A DNA stretch of 23,093 nt from Oligosphaeraceae bacterium (GCA_012515455.1 JAAYYJ010000001.1:1-23093), one strand, 5' to 3'; shown: positions 15,191 to 23,093, counted from the stretch's first letter. Program-made: numbers and translations. Notes: a model not told the origin generated them from the letters alone.

Positions 15191-18100
15191 TCAGGGCGCA
15201 GTCGGCCAGGCGGTGCTGGGGGTGATGTTTTCCAGGACCCGGAAAATCAGTCTCATGTTCAGCGAGGTCCCGGCGGGGATGGTGAAGGGCGCGTTCGCTT
15301 CCGGATCATCGTGCTGCTTGCCGTAGAAGCTGCGCGGGACTTCCAGGGTGTAGATTGGCTGACCGTAGCCGGCCTTGGGGTCGGAGTTGAACCAGATGTA
15401 GGCGTGGGTCAGCTGGGGGTCCAGAATCAGGGCCAGCCCTTTGCCGCTGACAGTGTCGAAGGCGCCCATGACCCGGCCAGTCAACTTCACCTGCCGCTCT
15501 TCGTAGTAGACCGGCTGGTCCAGCTCGAACAGCGTCGCGGGCAGGGCCTTGGCGGTGGGAATTACCAGCTGATCGTGGAGCAGCGCCTGCGCGCCCTCGC
15601 CAATGGCCGGCACCAGACGTCCGCGCCAGGTCAGCTGGAAATGGGCCGGGTCATCAGAGGCCAGGTCCTTCGGCGTGGTGTTGGTGAATTCATATTCGAG
15701 GACCAGGTCCGGAGAATCTGCCTCTAGACTCATGATGCGCCGGATATGGAAGGGCGAATCGGGCAGCATGGTCTCGGCAGCCAGCACTATGCGCCGGTCT
15801 GAGAGTTCGCGGAAGGACAGATTCCAGTCGACGAAGGATACCGGCCAGAGATTCCCGCCGCCGGCATCCTCGAAGCCGTTGTATCCCTTGAGGCGGGTCA
15901 CCATGCTTGGGTCGGTCTTCTGCCGGGCCCGTTCCAGCCGGGTCAGGCCGGCGGCAAAGGACCCCGGGGACAGGCATTCCACTTCGCCGTTCTTCAGCGA
16001 GATGATGCGCCCGCCGGTCTCCATAATGGTGGCGGTGAGGCGGCTGTTCTGCAGCTGCAGGGCGAAATGGCCCTGGAAATCGACCGGTTTGAGGCTGACC
16101 GCCCAGCCGTCCATCTTTCCGGCAGCGGCGGCGCTGCGGCTCAAGGCCAGGTAGTATTCGCTGCGTTCAAACAGCTGCTCCTGGAAAGCCCAGCGGGCAT
16201 TGTCCAGGAAAGCCGCAGCCAGGGGGCTGTCGCTCTGGCCGGCCTGCTCCATTTCGGCCGCGACCAGCTGGTGTTTGCCCTCGGCCAGGAGGTTGGCAGC
16301 AGTCTCACGGTCGGCGCGGCTGTAGCCGGGATTAGTCCGGACTTTCTCCAGGAAGGCGAGGATGCTCTGCTCGTCACGACCGGCGGCGCGGAGTTTTTCG
16401 CTCAGGGCGCGCAATTTTTCCAGGTTCGGGTCCGGCAGCAGGGTGAAGTTCCGGTATATTTCGGTGCTCGTTTGCTCGTTGCGGCAGACGATGGCCAGGC
16501 GGTTCAGGCCGAAATGGCTCAGCTGGTGGGTGACCTCGAGCAGCCCGGCTGGCGGAATCGGCAGAGCTGCCCGGCCGTCGATTGCCACTGTGGTGCCAGG
16601 GTCGCCATAAATCTGCAGGCTGACCTCACTGACTTCGGTGCGGCTGTTCTCGGGCGGGAGGCAGAGCACCAGCTGACGCGGGTCGCGACCGGCCTGTTCG
16701 ATTTCTTCGGCCAGGCGCTGCCGCAGCGCATAGAGCAAGTGTGGGTTATTCACCACTTCAAATTGGCCGTCGGGGAAAATCGCCCGCAGGAGCTCCTTGA
16801 CCCGCCGCCGGCCGTGACCGGGGAAGCGGGCCTCGAGTCTCTGCTCCAGAATCTTCAGGTAATCGTAATCGTCGATGGCTTCGCGGATTTGGGCCGAGCG
16901 CAGCGAGGGGATGATCCCTTCCTGGGCATTTCGGGGCGGGTAGAAGATGGTCGCGCCGCCGCAGGCGAAGGTTTTGTCCAAGTCGGTCCAGGGGTTTATG
17001 CCTTCGGGCATGAAGATGGTATTCCAGAGCAGTCCGCCAATGCCGTCATGGTTGTAGATTTTCCAGCTGTAGAGGCGGCTGTTCAGGTAGTTGTGGTCGG
17101 CCAGGCTGACCGTCCAGTTGTAATACCAGATTTCCTTCCCGGCGGCGACTTCACGGGCCTGCAGATCGGGCTTGACATGCCCAGGCGAAAAAGGCACGCA
17201 CCAGGTGTGCACATAGCCGATTTCATCATTCACGTTCTTGGGAATGAAAATCTTCAAGTCCGGGGCAGCCTGATGCAGGGCGTTGCTCAGGCGCGACAGC
17301 TCGGCATACACTTTGGCCGGCGGTTCATCGTAGATGTAGGCGTAGAAATCCGTATCCGGGAATTTCTCCTTTACATGCTCGGTGAACAGCTGTGCATAGC
17401 GGCAGACGTACCGCAGACCCAGGTCTGAGAACAGCGGCGTACGGTCAAAAGTCAAGCGGTCGCTGCTGCTGCGGTTCTTGCCGAACCAGCCGCTGTTGTC
17501 ACCCATCATCCCCAGATGCGGGACACCGAAATGGCGCATGCCGAAGCGCTCTATCCAATCGCTGATATTCGCATCGAAAGAGGACCAGTCGACGCTGAGC
17601 TCGCCGTCCTTGATCTCGACTTTGGGGTGCGCTGGCCAGAGGGCCTGGTTGCCGGTCATGCGGTGCTGCTGCAGGGTGCCCATGATATCATCGACAATGA
17701 CCTCATGCGGGCGGCGGTCAAGATCGGTGTAGGCCTTGAACAGCCGGGTGTAGAAATAGGTCTTCAGGGTCGGGTCGGCAGGAAGAGCGAAATCCCAGAC
17801 CTTGAGGCGCAGCCCGGCTTCGGCCTGCACAACCTGCCCGGAGAGCAGTTCCAGCTTGCCCTCATAAATACCCGGTTTTTGTCCGGCCGGGACATCGATC
17901 ATGACATAGAAGGGCAGGTTCTGCCCGACTTTGGCGTCGGCTTGCTGCTCGGGCAACAACGGGTCGGCATGCAGGCCTGCCATTTTGGGATTGTCGGGCT
18001 GCTTGAGATTGATAAAGCCTACAATCCGATAGGACAATGCGCTGGCGGGGATGCTCTCGCCACCGGGTGCCTGCAGGGGGCTGAAGCGCAATGACAGGGC

Positions 18101-18871
18101 GCTGATTTCCTGCTTGGGGGTGACGACCAGCTGAAATGGTTCGCGTTCGTTGGCGGCGGCCGACAGTTCAATCAGGCTGCGGTGCTGCAGACCAGCCGGG
18201 CAATCCTGGGGCTGGACCTTGAAATACGGCGCCTCTTTCCAGAAACTGAAGCTGGGAGATTCCTGCAGTATCTGCGCTGCTTGGAAGCGTTCCGGCAGCT
18301 CCTGGTCCTGGTACAGGCCGAAGGACACATCATCTACCCAGGCGCGCATCCGGCCGCTGAACCACAGAGTCACGGTGATGCGGGCAGTGCCCACCGGCGG
18401 GAAGAAATTTTGCTGTATCTCCAGCCACTCGCCCTTGCGTACCGGAAATTCCGGAAACATATGTCTGATGACCTTCTTTTCGGCATCGAAGAAGGTGATC
18501 CGCCCGGCCACCCGTGCCCCGGGCTGGGTCTCAGCCAGGTAGTAGTACGCCTGAAAGCGGTAGCTGCTCTGCCCCAGATAGGGCAGGGCGTTGAGGTTTA
18601 CTTCGTTGGTGGCATGGTCCAGTCGGCATTCCAGGGCCAGGGCATAGTTGCCCAAGTGGGCCCGTGAGCTGTCGCGGCGGGCAATCAGATCCCCGGGGGC
18701 GTGCGGGACGACCTCCTTGGTCTGAGGGTCGCGGGCCACCTGCCGAATGTAAAACTCCTGCAGGTCGGGCTCTTCAAACGAGTGGTTGCGAAGATGGTTC
18801 TCGGGCTGCCGGTCCTGAGCTGAAAGAGCGGCTGCCAGGGCCAGCAGCAGGGCGAGGGATTGCTTGAGCAT
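15191..18871 (-). CDS. Large secreted DUF4091 glycoside-hydrolase-like protein with mutarotase-like C-terminal domain
   Basis: This 1226-aa protein starts with a signal peptide (about 1-19). Residues about 22-190 look like a carbohydrate-binding beta-sandwich ending in MRAWVDDVSFGLY. Residues about 225-360 form the beta domain that precedes DUF4091 barrels (NEREPFQLVV, KPGIYEGKLEL). A TIM-barrel-like region (about 360-690) has YIYDEPP with Asp515 and Glu516 as likely acid residues. It ends in IREAIDDYDYLKILEQRLE, the usual DUF4091 closing helix. From about 960 to the end a separate beta-rich domain (GGRIISL, LVLEYEFTNTT) resembles the galactose-mutarotase-like sandwich. The substrate is unknown, presumably a complex glycan. 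AGGAG is 6 bases before the ATG. The CBM9-like gene ends 70 bases upstream. Confidence 0.85.
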   Translation of the reverse strand: MLKQSLALLLALAAALSAQDRQPENHLRNHSFEEPDLQEFYIRQVARDPQTKEVVPHAPGDLIARRDSSRAHLGNYALALECRLDHATNEVNLNALPYLGQSSYRFQAYYYLAETQPGARVAGRITFFDAEKKVIRHMFPEFPVRKGEWLEIQQNFFPPVGTARITVTLWFSGRMRAWVDDVSFGLYQDQELPERFQAAQILQESPSFSFWKEAPYFKVQPQDCPAGLQHRSLIELSAAANEREPFQLVVTPKQEISALSLRFSPLQAPGGESIPASALSYRIVGFINLKQPDNPKMAGLHADPLLPEQQADAKVGQNLPFYVMIDVPAGQKPGIYEGKLELLSGQVVQAEAGLRLKVWDFALPADPTLKTYFYTRLFKAYTDLDRRPHEVIVDDIMGTLQQHRMTGNQALWPAHPKVEIKDGELSVDWSSFDANISDWIERFGMRHFGVPHLGMMGDNSGWFGKNRSSSDRLTFDRTPLFSDLGLRYVCRYAQLFTEHVKEKFPDTDFYAYIYDEPPAKVYAELSRLSNALHQAAPDLKIFIPKNVNDEIGYVHTWCVPFSPGHVKPDLQAREVAAGKEIWYYNWTVSLADHNYLNSRLYSWKIYNHDGIGGLLWNTIFMPEGINPWTDLDKTFACGGATIFYPPRNAQEGIIPSLRSAQIREAIDDYDYLKILEQRLEARFPGHGRRRVKELLRAIFPDGQFEVVNNPHLLYALRQRLAEEIEQAGRDPRQLVLCLPPENSRTEVSEVSLQIYGDPGTTVAIDGRAALPIPPAGLLEVTHQLSHFGLNRLAIVCRNEQTSTEIYRNFTLLPDPNLEKLRALSEKLRAAGRDEQSILAFLEKVRTNPGYSRADRETAANLLAEGKHQLVAAEMEQAGQSDSPLAAAFLDNARWAFQEQLFERSEYYLALSRSAAAAGKMDGWAVSLKPVDFQGHFALQLQNSRLTATIMETGGRIISLKNGEVECLSPGSFAAGLTRLERARQKTDPSMVTRLKGYNGFEDAGGGNLWPVSFVDWNLSFRELSDRRIVLAAETMLPDSPFHIRRIMSLEADSPDLVLEYEFTNTTPKDLASDDPAHFQLTWRGRLVPAIGEGAQALLHDQLVIPTAKALPATLFELDQPVYYEERQVKLTGRVMGAFDTVSGKGLALILDPQLTHAYIWFNSDPKAGYGQPIYTLEVPRSFYGKQHDDPEANAPFTIPAGTSLNMRLIFRVLENITPSTAWPTAP

Positions 18872-18941
18872 TTGGTTCTCCTGATATTGGGGTGGCCGGA
18901 GGGGCTTTCCGGAACAGTTCCGGGCCGGCATGAGGACATGC

Positions 18942-20207
18942 TTATGGGGTGAAAATCAGCAGCGAGTGCTGATGGGCGACGCTGCGGCCGTTACGCAGCT
19001 GAAAAAGATATTCGACCTTGTATAGACCAGGTGACAGAGTACTGCAATCGAGAGTGATAGGACTGAATTCCTGCTCGGGACGCCAGCTCGCGGACTGCTG
19101 GCCCGCGGGGCCGGTGATGCGGCAGCTGATTTCCTGCAGCACAGAGGGATTGCCGAGCCGGGCCAGGGCCTGGAACCGGCCGCCGTACGGCATGATTCTG
19201 GTGGTCCGGTGCAAGTCAAACAGGGCCGGGTTGAGTTGGTTGTGGGAAGCGAAAAGTATGCTTTCGGCTTTTCCCTGCTCCTGGAAACCCAGCAGCAGCA
19301 CCCAGCGCCCGGGTTCTTCCAGGAAGTAGGGCAGGCTGATCCGTCCTTGCTGGACCTGGCCCTCAGCCAGAACCTGCAGCTGGCCGGCTTTTTCCTGCAG
19401 CAGTGTCAAACGGCCGGCGACGGGAGCCGCGAACTGCAGCTCGAGCTGCTGCTCACCCCAGGTGCTGTCATCCGGCCAGGACAGAGAGGCAATTTCGGCC
19501 ACGTCCGCGCGGATGATGTTCTTGAGCACGCCGCTGCGTTCCGGTTTGTCGAAATCGCCGTAGGGGCAGCTCCAGCTGGAGATTTCGCCGCTGGCGCCGT
19601 AGCGTTCGCGGCAGAAATTAACCCTCAGTTCTGTTTTTCCGGCGGGGAAATTGACTGTAGCGAAGGGAATTTTCAATTCCACGCGCCATTCGTCCGGCCC
19701 CAGCGCCACTGCGCTCTGCCAGTGCCCGTTCCATTCCACCGCTTTGTGCTGGCGGAATTTTTCCCCGGAGAACAAGTCCATCACGGTATTGCGCAGATTT
19801 ACCAGGACGTGATATTGTTCGGTGCTGCGGGAAACGTCATTAATATACACCTCAATGCATTCGTCTTCCCAAACATTGCCGTCACGTTCTTCGGCCATTG
19901 GGCGCTGCAGTTTTGCTTGCAGTTCCGGTTCCAGGCAGATGAAGCCCACATAGAGGTTGTCGCGGTCGTAGGTCACCAGAACCGTAGTCTTGGCCTGGGC
20001 CGGTACGGGAGTGGTGTTGAGCTTGAAATCACCCAGGCGCACGGAGTCCTTCCAGGCCGGTTCGCTGAAATTACCGTCGATCTCCGGCGGGCTGGCGGTA
20101 GCCCGCAGGACGGCTTCCGGAGGCGGGAGCTTCTCGTCCGGGGCGGCGGCGACGAGCAGCCCGGGGGAGGTCAGCAATGCGGTTAGCAGAAGTGGAATCA
20201 TTTTCAT
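18942..20207 (-). CDS. Secreted carbohydrate-binding family 9-like protein
   Basis: This 421-aa protein has a signal peptide (about 1-22). A CBM9-like/DOMON-type beta-sandwich follows (about 32-225) with the hallmark start PPEIDGNFSEPAWKDS, then NLYVGFICLEP, the acidic patch WEDECIEVYIN and EWRVELKIPFATV. These sandwiches bind sugar ends and are often fused to or encoded beside glycosidases. Residues about 250-421 form a second beta-rich region of unknown function. No catalytic motif is visible, so a binding or accessory role is likely. The start at 20207 has AAGGAG upstream and overlaps the stop of the preceding gene in ATGA, which implies translational coupling to the 570-aa glycosidase-like protein. 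A longer frame to 20318 lies inside that gene. Confidence 0.83.
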   Translation of the reverse strand: MKMIPLLLTALLTSPGLLVAAAPDEKLPPPEAVLRATASPPEIDGNFSEPAWKDSVRLGDFKLNTTPVPAQAKTTVLVTYDRDNLYVGFICLEPELQAKLQRPMAEERDGNVWEDECIEVYINDVSRSTEQYHVLVNLRNTVMDLFSGEKFRQHKAVEWNGHWQSAVALGPDEWRVELKIPFATVNFPAGKTELRVNFCRERYGASGEISSWSCPYGDFDKPERSGVLKNIIRADVAEIASLSWPDDSTWGEQQLELQFAAPVAGRLTLLQEKAGQLQVLAEGQVQQGRISLPYFLEEPGRWVLLLGFQEQGKAESILFASHNQLNPALFDLHRTTRIMPYGGRFQALARLGNPSVLQEISCRITGPAGQQSASWRPEQEFSPITLDCSTLSPGLYKVEYLFQLRNGRSVAHQHSLLIFTP

Positions 20208-21916
20208 TTCAGGACTCCTTTCAGGCGGATAATTTCCGCAACCAGGGCCAGGCGCATGTTTTCCAGTTGGGCGTTGTCGATATTGCGTTTGGCTCGGGTA
20301 TCGCTGGCCATGATGCATTCATCCGCCCAGGGGGTAAGGTCGTTGATGACATAGTCCAGGACGGCCTGGCTGGTCCCGGCAGCCTCGGCCTGACCGTTCT
20401 CCCGGGCCTGCTCCAGCAGCTGGCGCAGCATCGCTGCGACTTTGTAGTCCTGGATGCCTTCGCGCAGACTTTCGGCCTGCAGGGTGGAATCGCACATCCG
20501 TTTGCTGGTGTCTTCGCGTTTGTAGGCCAGGCAGTACGAGGTCTTGCCGCTGGTCTGCTCGTTCTGGTACACGCTGTAGGACCAGTAGGCACTGGCCGGC
20601 ATACCGCTTTTCAGGAACAGGAAACCGGCCCGGAGGCGGTTGGCGGCCAGGTATCCCTGCTGACCGGTGTAACTGCCGCCCATTATGCCCCAGAAGGCGA
20701 TCTTGCGCTCCTGTCCCAGCTCCCGGAACGGCTGGGCTTTGGCGGGGCTATGGGCGGGGAAGTTGTTCAGGGCTACATCCAGCAGGTTCCCAAAGTCCTT
20801 GACTGAGGCGTAGGGATAGACCGTGGCTGAGGTTTTTACCCCGGCTTGGCGGGCCAGAGGGTATTCCCACTGCGCCTGGGCCATCAGGCCGTTGATATGC
20901 GGCTCGTCAATGCCCTGGTACAGCCACTGCCGCCCCGGCCGGTATTGCTCCATCCAGAGGGAAAAATCCTGCAGGAAGCGGACGAATTGCTCAGCCACGC
21001 GCGGATCGGCGCATTCGTCGTAAGGGACTTTGCGGCTGTTGGCCACACCTTTGCCGGTCAGATCCCGGATGATCTTCTGTTCCAGTCCGGAGCCGAAGTC
21101 GATAATTACCGGGCCGTCCAGTTCAGCGGCATTGAGAATCTCGCTGAGCGTCTGCACCGCGCGCTGGCTCCAGAGCCCGCCGTGATGAATGATGCCGGTG
21201 ATGCCGATGTCCTTGATTTCCTGCAGGAAGCGGATTTTGTCAGCTTTTTTCTGATAAGGCAGGTAGTTGACTGCGGTATACATCAGCCAGTGTGCTGCGG
21301 GCTGCTCCAACGCGAACGGCGTTACTCTGATCTGCACGGGCAGTGTCAGCGGCTGGCGGCCGGCGCAGTGGACTTTGAGGTCACCCGCCAGGGCAGCGCC
21401 GGCCAGGCGGGCAGGAATTTTTCGGCGCAGGTAGATGATGCAGTTCCGGCCGGCGGGGATGGTGCGGGCTTGGAAGTCGTCGAGCCGTTCGGGGATGATC
21501 TGGTAGAACGGCGGCCTTTTAATCCGGGGCAGGTGCACCACTTCGAAGACTTCCCAGCCTTCTCCCAGGCTGCTGGTATCGATCTCCTGCACTTCCAGAG
21601 CGACAGGTGCGTGGATGCTGAAATACAGCCCGCAGAATTCGCCTGGGAAGGCGAGCTTGTCCAGCCGGGTCAGCAACTCATCGGGCTGGGGGACGCTGCG
21701 GAGGGCGATTTCCTCGGGATTGCGCTGAAAGAGCAGCGGTTCGCCCTGGTTCTTGGCCAGGGGCGGATCGGGGTACTGATAGCGGGGGAGATAATGGAAA
21801 GTCCGCCCCCCCCAGCTGACCTCCGCAGTCTCTTCCTCTGCTAGGGGCAGCGGCGGGTCGCCCATTAATGCCTGGCTGCCGGCCAGAACAAGCAAAACGG
21901 TACATAATCTGAACAT
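20204..21916 (-). CDS. Secreted glycoside-hydrolase-like protein related to DUF4091 proteins
   Basis: This 570-aa protein begins with a signal peptide (MFRLCTVLLVLAGSQALMG). Residues about 80-200 form a beta domain like those that precede DUF4091 barrels. Residues about 210-490 look like a TIM barrel, with WLYQGIDEPH placing Asp337 and Glu338 at the end of a strand as candidate catalytic acids. The helix AESLREGIQDYKVAAMLRQL matches the EGIDDYxYL closing motif of this group. The substrate is unknown. I chose the ATG at 21916 because GGGAGAGGA precedes it and the signal peptide starts there. The frame is open further upstream to 22258 only because it runs through the non-coding 65-bp repeats. 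It is the first gene of the carbohydrate cluster, and its stop overlaps the next start by ATGA. Confidence 0.78.
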   Translation of the reverse strand: MFRLCTVLLVLAGSQALMGDPPLPLAEEETAEVSWGGRTFHYLPRYQYPDPPLAKNQGEPLLFQRNPEEIALRSVPQPDELLTRLDKLAFPGEFCGLYFSIHAPVALEVQEIDTSSLGEGWEVFEVVHLPRIKRPPFYQIIPERLDDFQARTIPAGRNCIIYLRRKIPARLAGAALAGDLKVHCAGRQPLTLPVQIRVTPFALEQPAAHWLMYTAVNYLPYQKKADKIRFLQEIKDIGITGIIHHGGLWSQRAVQTLSEILNAAELDGPVIIDFGSGLEQKIIRDLTGKGVANSRKVPYDECADPRVAEQFVRFLQDFSLWMEQYRPGRQWLYQGIDEPHINGLMAQAQWEYPLARQAGVKTSATVYPYASVKDFGNLLDVALNNFPAHSPAKAQPFRELGQERKIAFWGIMGGSYTGQQGYLAANRLRAGFLFLKSGMPASAYWSYSVYQNEQTSGKTSYCLAYKREDTSKRMCDSTLQAESLREGIQDYKVAAMLRQLLEQARENGQAEAAGTSQAVLDYVINDLTPWADECIMASDTRAKRNIDNAQLENMRLALVAEIIRLKGVLK

Positions 21917-22111
21917 GCGTCCTCTCCCTGAATTGTTGTTAATGTGCGAAATCTGATGCTGAGCACTTGATTGCTTTCGGACTGCCGTATGTAGTCCAGG
22001 CATGAAATTGACCCAGAACCGCTCTGGCGCTGGCAACGCCGCGCCCGCAGGAGCACTACCGGGTGCTTGACCAACACAACCACGATGGTAAAACGCTTTA
22101 TCCTGCCCCAA
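21917..22111. other. Gene-free leader between the glycosidase gene and the 65-bp array
   Basis: This 195-base stretch holds no open frame with a ribosome binding site on either strand. I see no convincing -35/-10 pair for the minus-strand carbohydrate cluster, although its promoter is expected here or within the array. The last 15 bases resemble the tail of a 65-bp repeat unit (GCTTTATCCTGCCCCA against GCTCTTTTTCCCGCCCCA), so a degraded extra copy may end here. Confidence 0.4.
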
Positions 22112-22417
22112 TCTTGGCAGTGGAACCATTCTAGTCAGTGATGGCACTGCTGCCATGCTCTTTTTCCCGCCCCCGTCTTGGCAGTGGAACCAATTCGAGT
22201 CAGTGATGGCACTGCTGCCATGCTCTTTTTCCCGCCCCAATCTTGGCAGTAGAACCAATTCGAGTCAGTGATGGCACTGCTGCCATGCTCTTTTTCCCGC
22301 CCCCATCTTGGCAGTGGAACCATTATGAGTGATGGCACTGCTGCCATGTTCTTTTTTCCGCCCCCATCTTGGCAGTGGAACCAATTCTAGTCAGTGATGG
22401 CACTGCTGCCGTGCTCC
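22112..22417. repeat. Tandem array of five 61-65 bp units, each with an internal hairpin
   Basis: Units begin with TCTTGGCAGT at 22112, 22176, 22241, 22306 and 22367, giving periods of 64, 65, 65 and 61 bases. The fifth unit decays after about 22417. Each unit contains TGGCAGTGGAACCA, a short variable stretch (ATTCTAGTC, AATTCGAGTC or ATTATGAG), and then the near-invariant ATGGCACTGCTGCCAT. That last block is a 6-bp stem with a CTGC loop (perfect in four units, one change in the fifth). In the first four units it is followed by a run of five or six T on the plus strand. The period is not a multiple of three, so the array is not coding. There is no transposase or target duplication. It lies just upstream of the carbohydrate cluster. 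Confidence 0.93.
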
Positions 22418-22470
22418 GCCCTAGGCGCCCCTCGCGCGCGCGTCCAAACTGGGACGGAGGTCCCCCCAAT

Positions 22471-22489
22471 CGGTGGGGTGGGCCCACCG
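22471..22489. other. GC-rich hairpin between the two repeat arrays
   Basis: CGGTGGG and CCCACCG form a perfect 7-bp stem around a GTGGG loop. An overlapping 12-base perfect palindrome (GGTGGGCCCACC) occupies 22477-22488. No T-run follows. The surrounding 22418-22570 stretch holds no gene. To its right the sequence becomes AT-rich (22511-22567), with TTGTCA at 22534, but no -10 box stands at a proper distance. Confidence 0.5.
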
Positions 22490-22570
22490 GTAGAATCAAG
22501 GGCATGGGGCAAAAATTAGCGCTTTGGTCAATTTTGTCAAGGCACAAATCAGCAATTGCATACAAATACC

Positions 22571-23093
22571 TTGTTCCCGGACAACTGCTTCCCAGTAACG
22601 GACCAAGAATCTCAGCCGCGGGAGCTGGCTGAGACCGGGTCAGAACCCGCCTTCCCGCTGGTTTGCTTCTCTCGCCTGCAGGGGGCAGCTACAATCTCTC
22701 ATTCCGGCGCCAACCAAGTCCTGCCGAGGCCAACCTTGTTCCCGGACAACTGCTTCCCAGTAACGGACCAAGAATCCAGTCGCGGGAGCTGGCTGAGACC
22801 GGGTCAGAACTCGCCTTTCCGCTGGTTTGCGTCTCTCGCCTGCAGGGGGCAACCACAATCTATCATTCCGGCGCCAATCAAGTCCTGCCGAGTCCAACCT
22901 TGTTCCCGGACAACTGCTTCCCAGTAACGGACCAAGAATCCCAGTCGCGGGAGCTGCTGAGACCGGGTCAGAACCCGCCTTTCCGTTGGTTTGCTTCTCT
23001 CGCCTGCAGGGGGCAGCTACAATCTCTCATTCCGGCGCCAACCAAGTCCTGCCGAGGCCAACCTTGTTCCCGGACAACTGCTTCCCAGTAACG
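22571..23093. repeat. Tandem array of 164-165 bp units, three full copies and a fourth cut by the window end
   Basis: Units begin with TTGTTCCCGGACAACTG at 22571, 22736, 22900 and 23064, with periods of 165, 164 and 164 bases. The last copy is cut after 30 bases by the window end. Differences are scattered single-base changes and small indels, with no spacer-like hypervariable block. On the plus strand each full unit can form a series of small hairpins. In the first copy these are ACTG/CAGT (22584-22596), CTCAGCC/GGCTGAG with a 9-base loop (22611-22633), CGGGT/ACCCG with a CAGA loop (22636-22649), and CTGC/GCAG (22676-22688). No frame with a ribosome binding site persists through the copies. 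The array length beyond the window is unknown. Confidence 0.93.

Noticed and set aside
14255..15727. Long plus-strand open frame of 490 codons, with others at 1711-3012 and 16067-17428
   Set aside because: They lie antisense to confidently identified genes, have no ribosome binding sites or recognisable domains, and are expected in high-GC coding DNA.
21917..22258. 114-residue N-terminal extension of the 570-aa glycosidase-like protein
   Set aside because: It only translates the 65-bp repeats and the leader. A signal peptide and a good ribosome binding site mark the start at 21916.
22135..22565. Repeat-encoded peptides with recurring KEHGSSAITDS-like blocks
   Set aside because: The unit length is not a multiple of three, so the frame shifts between copies. 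No ribosome binding site is present.
22636..22649. tRNA T-arm-like hairpin in the 164-bp unit
   Set aside because: CGGGT-CAGA-ACCCG lacks the TTCRA loop, and no acceptor stem or anticodon arm can be built around it.
22112..23093. CRISPR array or TIGR-type guide array
   Set aside because: Repeats abut each other with no unique spacers between them, differences are scattered drift, unit lengths of 65 and 164 bases do not fit, and no cas or tas gene is near.

Overview
The window looks like a piece of a high-GC bacterial chromosome from the PVC superphylum, most likely Lentisphaerota/Victivallales or a relative. This is inferred from gene content, not from a marker-gene placement. The clues are large secreted sugar-active proteins of the DUF4091 and CBM9-like kinds, a cytoplasmic GH29 fucosidase, a planctomycete-style giant envelope protein, and a Gfo/Idh oxidoreductase, all mixed with housekeeping genes. 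Every gene I can support is on the minus strand, so the window reads right to left. The long plus-strand frames are antisense shadows.

Reading in transcription order: from 23093 to 21917 there is about 1.2 kb without a gene. It holds two different tandem repeat arrays, a 164-165 bp unit at 22571-23093 that runs off the window edge and a 65 bp unit with an internal hairpin at 22112-22417. Between them lies a GC-rich hairpin. Next comes a carbohydrate cluster: a 570-aa secreted glycosidase-like protein, a CBM9-like secreted protein that starts inside its stop codon (ATGA overlap), and a 1226-aa DUF4091 protein with a mutarotase-like C-terminal domain. Behind it follows a KamA-family radical SAM enzyme. 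Then come a 1090-aa envelope protein and a GH29 alpha-L-fucosidase.

The middle holds rpsD with a clear intrinsic terminator, followed by a PurF-like phosphoribosyltransferase with its own good promoter. That protein keeps the PRPP loop and all four Fe-S cysteines but has glycine in place of the glutaminase nucleophile Cys. The left part holds an SH3/coiled-coil envelope protein, a secreted alpha/beta hydrolase with an unknown C-terminal domain, a Gfo/Idh/MocA oxidoreductase, and the cell-shape genes mreC and mreD. The first 34 codons of a probable PBP2 gene are cut by the window start.

The functional themes are glycan breakdown (right half) and envelope or cell-shape work (left half). The least explained parts are the two repeat arrays, the Cys-less PurF-like enzyme, and the unusual zinc-ligand pattern at the N-terminus of S4. 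I see no tRNA, rRNA, transposase, CRISPR array or defence gene.
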